Virus record (IMG/VR): IMGVR_UViG_3300009068_000187
Coordinates: 1-24,128 of that record
Length of the DNA stretch: 24,128 bases
Source of the DNA: a virus
Strand: one strand, 5' to 3'
This document shows, one piece after another, positions 21,582 through 24,128 of the stretch; position 1 is the stretch's first letter, and each line of letters opens with the position of its first letter. The notes below the pieces were generated by a model. The model worked only from the letters and a program-made list of their open reading frames with translations. It made no database searches and had not been told where the DNA came from. The translations under genes were made by a program, and so were the position numbers.

Positions 21582-21610
21582 TTGACTTTTATTTATGGAC
21601 CTGTTAAAAT
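21582..21610 (+). promoter_or_regulatory. Sigma70-type promoter for the TPR-glycosyltransferase gene
   Basis: TTGACT (21582-21587), 17-nt spacer, TAAAAT (21605-21610), with a TGT extended -10. It would start RNA near 21617 and give a ~28-nt leader for the ATG at 21645. A minus-strand CATAAATA box (21590-21597) lies inside its spacer. Confidence 0.65.
21590..21597 (-). promoter_or_regulatory. Late-promoter-like box CATAAATA before the MGRPL gene
   Basis: Minus-strand CATAAATA, seven of eight matches to the T4 late octamer and identical to the box at 20119-20126. The leader to the ATG at 21501 would be ~80 nt and contains a possible 6-bp hairpin (ATGCGG ... CCGCGT). The box lies within the spacer of the divergent plus-strand promoter. 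Confidence 0.45.
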
Positions 21611-21631
21611 AATATACCACACTGTATATAC

Positions 21632-21639
21632 TGTAAATA
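21632..21639 (+). promoter_or_regulatory. TGTAAATA box abutting the TPR-glycosyltransferase start
   Basis: TGTAAATA (seven of eight matches to TATAAATA) ends 5 nt before the ATG at 21645. No Shine-Dalgarno sequence is visible in the leader. The geometry repeats that of the exact TATAAATA 4 nt before the gp14-like start. If used as a late promoter, the mRNA would be leaderless or nearly so. Confidence 0.35.
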
Positions 21640-21644
21640 TTGCC

Positions 21645-22817
21645 ATGGAACCAAACGAAATAATAACAGACGTTGCACATCTCATTGAAGAAGGCAATCG
21701 ACTTCGCGGCGAAAATCGCCCAGACCAGGCACTCAAATGCTACATGTTGGCCATGGTACAAGATCCCAATTCTGCCGCGGCATTCAACAACTATGGCAAT
21801 GTCATGCGTGAATGTGGCTTTCCCAAGCGAGGAATTCCATTTTTGCAATATGCTACCGAAATAGATCCCAACAATGTCACTGCAAAATTTAACTTGGCAG
21901 TGAGTTATTTGATCCAAGGTGACTATGCTCGTGGCTGGCCAGCATACGAAGCACGTTGGCAGTATGAACACCTGGCAGGATCATTGCCACAACATGCTCA
22001 ACCTCGTTGGACTGGTCAAGATCTTCAAGGCAAAACTATTTTGGTAATTGGCGAGCAAGGGCATGGAGACAATATACAGTTTTGTAGATTCTTGTTTAAT
22101 TTGCATGCCGCCGGAGCAAAGATTTTGTTCCAGGTAACAGATGGCATGATTCCATTGTTGGCTAATAATACCGGTATCATCGACTGGGTCGGTAGGTACA
22201 CAGATCAGCCTCCTGAGTTTGATTACTGGGTGCCTATCATGAGCATACCCGGAGTGTTGGGAGTTACCATAGATAATCTTCCACGCCCTATCAATTACAT
22301 TACTGCACAAGAATCACAAGTGAAAGAATGGTTGCAACGCATGGGTCCTAAAACACGTATGCGTGTGGGTTTCAGTTGGTCAGGCCGCAGAGACGCCTGG
22401 CTCAATCGACACAAAGGTGTGCCATTTGAAACCATGCTGGAGTTGGTCAAAAACAATCCTGAGTATGAATGGATCAACTTGCAGGTAGATGCCACAGACG
22501 AAGAGTCACAGGCCATGGCTGCGGCCGGTGTTACTATGTATCCAGGAAGTATCTCTAGTTTTGCTGAGACTGCGGCATTGATCATGTGCCTTGACGTGGT
22601 AATCTCAATAGACACTGCTGTCACACACTTAGCAGGTGCGTTGGGTCGCCCAACCTGGCTTATGTTGCAATGGTTTGCTACTGACTGGCGCTGGATGTTG
22701 GATCGTGATTCAAGCCCTTGGTATCCTACTGTGAGAATATTCCGGCAACCCTCAATGGGAGACTGGACTAGTGTTACTAAGAAGATAGCGCAATATCTAA
22801 CTTGGTTTAAAGTATAG
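21645..22817 (+). CDS. TPR protein with GT9-like glycosyltransferase domain (390 aa)
   Basis: Residues ~8-105 form TPR-like helix pairs (ALKCYMLAMVQDPNSAAAFNN; GIPFLQYATEIDPNNVTAKF), ending with the typical YLIQGDYARGWPAYEARW. A Rossmann-type glycosyltransferase domain follows: KTILVIGEQGHGDNIQFCRF (~130-149), VGFSWSGRRDAW (~254-265), and SIDTAVTHLAGALGRPTWLM near ~325-345, the DTxxxHLAgALgxP signature of GT9 (heptosyltransferase-type) and related TPR-transferases, then a WFATDWRWMLDRDSSPWYP tail. Bacterial homologues of this architecture are common. In a phage it could modify virion proteins or host surface sugars. The start is set at 21645 because MEPNEIITD begins the first helix; the frame extends upstream to a TTG at 21582, but that lies in the promoter. 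It has its own promoter and terminator, as expected of an acquired accessory gene. Confidence 0.85.
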   Translation: MEPNEIITDVAHLIEEGNRLRGENRPDQALKCYMLAMVQDPNSAAAFNNYGNVMRECGFPKRGIPFLQYATEIDPNNVTAKFNLAVSYLIQGDYARGWPAYEARWQYEHLAGSLPQHAQPRWTGQDLQGKTILVIGEQGHGDNIQFCRFLFNLHAAGAKILFQVTDGMIPLLANNTGIIDWVGRYTDQPPEFDYWVPIMSIPGVLGVTIDNLPRPINYITAQESQVKEWLQRMGPKTRMRVGFSWSGRRDAWLNRHKGVPFETMLELVKNNPEYEWINLQVDATDEESQAMAAAGVTMYPGSISSFAETAALIMCLDVVISIDTAVTHLAGALGRPTWLMLQWFATDWRWMLDRDSSPWYPTVRIFRQPSMGDWTSVTKKIAQYLTWFKV

Positions 22818-22822
22818 CCAAC

Positions 22823-22848
22823 AAAAAAGGGCCTTTCGGCCCTTTTTG
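22823..22848. terminator. Bidirectional terminator between TPR-glycosyltransferase and capsid genes
   Basis: AAAAA-GGGCC-TTTC-GGCCC-TTTTT (22824-22847) is a perfect GC stem flanked by A and T runs, so it has a U-tract in either direction. It lies 6 nt past the TAG of the plus-strand gene and ~30 nt past the stop of the convergent capsid gene. TTTC/GAAA loops are also used in the hairpin at 1845-1858. Confidence 0.9.
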
Positions 22849-22879
22849 TTCCTTCCCATCCCTGGGTTGGATTCTCTGA

Positions 22880-24076
22880 TTAGGAGAATGAAAGGTTAGA
22901 CACAGCGATCTCACCAACATAGTCACCAGCATTGCCGAAGCTAGATGCAGTGTTTGTCAGTTCGATATAACCATAACGTGTCATGAATGACACAACTGGT
23001 TCAAATGTGCTTGGATCCAACACAACGCCTGAAGACATCAATGGGATGTATGGGCAGTAGAATGCTGGTGCGTCAGCTTCTGAAGAACCTTTATAACCGA
23101 CCAATACTGATTGTGTGTCAGCAGCATAGCTGTCAACAAACACACGCATAGAGCCGTTCAATGTACCAACAAACTTGGTGTTGGTAGGTGCTTCAAATGT
23201 ACCTTCTGTAGTGCGAGCAAAAGCAGAAGTTGTTGCAGATTGCAACACTGTCAGGGCAGCAGAGCTGACCACAGCGTAGTTACCAGCGCCGCGACGTGTG
23301 CGTTGAGCAATCAAGTTAGCAACGCGGTTAACCAACACAGCCAATGCGGCGTGTTCGTCACCAACGAATGTTGCTGTACCAGAAACGGTAGCTTGGTTGT
23401 ATGTGAACTCAGTAGCTGCCAGTGAGCGCAAACTCAAGAGAATCTCTTGGTCGATCTCAGCGGTAATCTCTTGAGCCAATGCTGCCATGATTTCTGCTTC
23501 AACATCAATACCATGCATGGCTTGTGCGTCTTGTGCAGATTCAAATGTCCAACGGGCTTGCAACTTGCGTGTGCGAGCTTCAACAGCTTGTTTCAGGATC
23601 TGAACGCTAATTTGCTTACCGCCAGTACCTTCCATGGTGGCTGTGTTGCCGCCTGTGTAGTTAGTAGCAGTAGTTGTTCCGCTAGGAACAGTAGAGTATG
23701 CCTGAGCAATTTTGAATGGGCTCAATGCTTCTTCACCAGCTGCAACAGAAGTAGCGGCTGCTGAATTGTCTGTCAATGAGTTGGCATAACGCACACGCAG
23801 GGTGTGGATTTGGCCAACTGGACCTGTCATGGGCTGAACGCCAACCAACTCGTTAGCAATAACGGTAGGCATAACACGACGGATAACTGGCAGAATAACA
23901 CGGTTAAGTGTTGCAATGTTACCAGCAGCAGTAGTACCTGCGCTTGCATTCTCTTTCAAATAGCGACGAGTGTTTTCTAGGATAACATTCATGCTATTGC
24001 GTTTGGTTCCATTAAGACCTTCTAACAGTGCCTCTTTGGTTTCGCCCCAACGACTTTCTAATAGTTCTTGTGACAT
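22880..24076 (-). CDS. gp23: Major capsid protein, gp23 family
   Basis: HK97-fold major head protein of T4-like phages. Family hallmarks include VILPVIRRVMPTVIANELVGVQPMTGPVGQIHTLRVRYA (~61-99), EARTRKLQARWTFESAQDAQAMHGIDVEAEI (~166-196), EITAEIDQEILLSLR, and the C-terminal YCPYIPLMSSGVVLDPSTFEPVVSFMTRYGY. At 398 residues it is shorter than T4 gp23 (521) and typical cyanophage versions. Much of the loss is in the N-terminal prohead peptide, only ~42 residues here. LKE at 40-42 fits the gp21 protease rule (I/L-x-E) and would give a mature chain starting NASAG; LLE and ILE sites at 5-7, 17-19 and 32-34 could give further cuts. AAGGAG lies 8 nt before the ATG. The gene upstream on the same strand ends 19 nt before the start, as expected for a head-gene cluster. 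Confidence 0.95.
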   Translation of the reverse strand: MSQELLESRWGETKEALLEGLNGTKRNSMNVILENTRRYLKENASAGTTAAGNIATLNRVILPVIRRVMPTVIANELVGVQPMTGPVGQIHTLRVRYANSLTDNSAAATSVAAGEEALSPFKIAQAYSTVPSGTTTATNYTGGNTATMEGTGGKQISVQILKQAVEARTRKLQARWTFESAQDAQAMHGIDVEAEIMAALAQEITAEIDQEILLSLRSLAATEFTYNQATVSGTATFVGDEHAALAVLVNRVANLIAQRTRRGAGNYAVVSSAALTVLQSATTSAFARTTEGTFEAPTNTKFVGTLNGSMRVFVDSYAADTQSVLVGYKGSSEADAPAFYCPYIPLMSSGVVLDPSTFEPVVSFMTRYGYIELTNTASSFGNAGDYVGEIAVSNLSFS

Positions 24077-24095
24077 TTAAGTCTCCTTGTTAAGA

Positions 24096-24128
24096 TTAAA
24101 GACCTGCCAGGCGCTTGAGGTCAATCAC
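24096..24128 (-). CDS. C-terminal end of the gene upstream of gp23 (possibly scaffold gp22)
   Basis: Ten codons and a TAA (24098-24096) enter from the right edge: ...VIDLKRLAGL. The frame stops just before the AAGGAG of gp23, a natural gene end. In T4-like phages the prohead scaffold gene 22 normally precedes 23, so gp22 is the expected identity, but ten residues cannot prove it. Confidence 0.5.
   Translation of the reverse strand: MIDLKRLAGL

Noticed and set aside
21582-21644. Upstream TTG start for the TPR-glycosyltransferase frame
   Set aside because: The TTG is the -35 hexamer of a good promoter, and the added residues are AT-rich noise before the first TPR helix.

Overview
The window is part of the late-gene (virion structure) region of a T4-like myovirus (Caudoviricetes). 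The diagnostic proteins are a gp23-type major capsid protein (22880-24076, minus), a gp15-type tail-sheath terminator (3643-5046, plus), a gp14-type neck protein just before it, and a gp13-like neck protein cut by the left edge. The fibre repeats, the short MSYLG and MARKRIYEY N-termini and the MGRPL protein resemble structural proteins of aquatic T4-like phages (cyanophage and pelagiphage relatives). The host cannot be read from the sequence. Nothing marks a prophage: there is no integrase, att site, tRNA or insertion sequence.

Layout. (1) 1-2133, minus: an 89-aa and a 377-aa protein of unknown function, each with its own near-perfect sigma70-type extended -10 promoter, then the gp13-like gene. 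(2) 2228-5468, plus: gp14-like, gp15 and a Nudix hydrolase, overlapping by 1 and 4 nt. (3) 5465-20689, minus: an almost gapless ~15-kb block of fibre and adhesin genes (1318, 130, 1075, 110, 1720 and 502 aa) headed by a small Rossmann-type, glycosyltransferase-like gene. (4) 20743-21501, minus: an MGRPL-type virion protein. (5) 21645-22817, plus: a TPR plus GT9-like glycosyltransferase, ending at a bidirectional terminator. (6) 22880-24128, minus: the major capsid protein and the last codons of the gene upstream of it.

Regulation. The 89-aa, 377-aa and TPR-glycosyltransferase genes have host-type promoters (TTGACC or TTGACT, 17-nt spacer, TGn-TATAAT or TGn-TAAAAT). Most structural units instead have a TAAATA-core octamer resembling the T4 late promoter TATAAATA. 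In front of gp13 and of the 1720-aa fibre, this octamer sits next to or inside a hairpin that buries the Shine-Dalgarno sequence. That matches the T4 device in which read-through early mRNA is translationally locked while late mRNA, starting inside the hairpin, is free. This is the most interesting regulatory signal in the window.

Protein biology. The 1720-, 1075- and 502-aa proteins are long shafts built from a 17-residue (51-bp) Asn/Gly-rich repeat, interrupted by globular modules and capped by different C-terminal domains. Two glycosylation-type genes lie close to this block, so fibre or host-surface glycan modification is a reasonable inference. No stretch over 300 bases lacks a gene.
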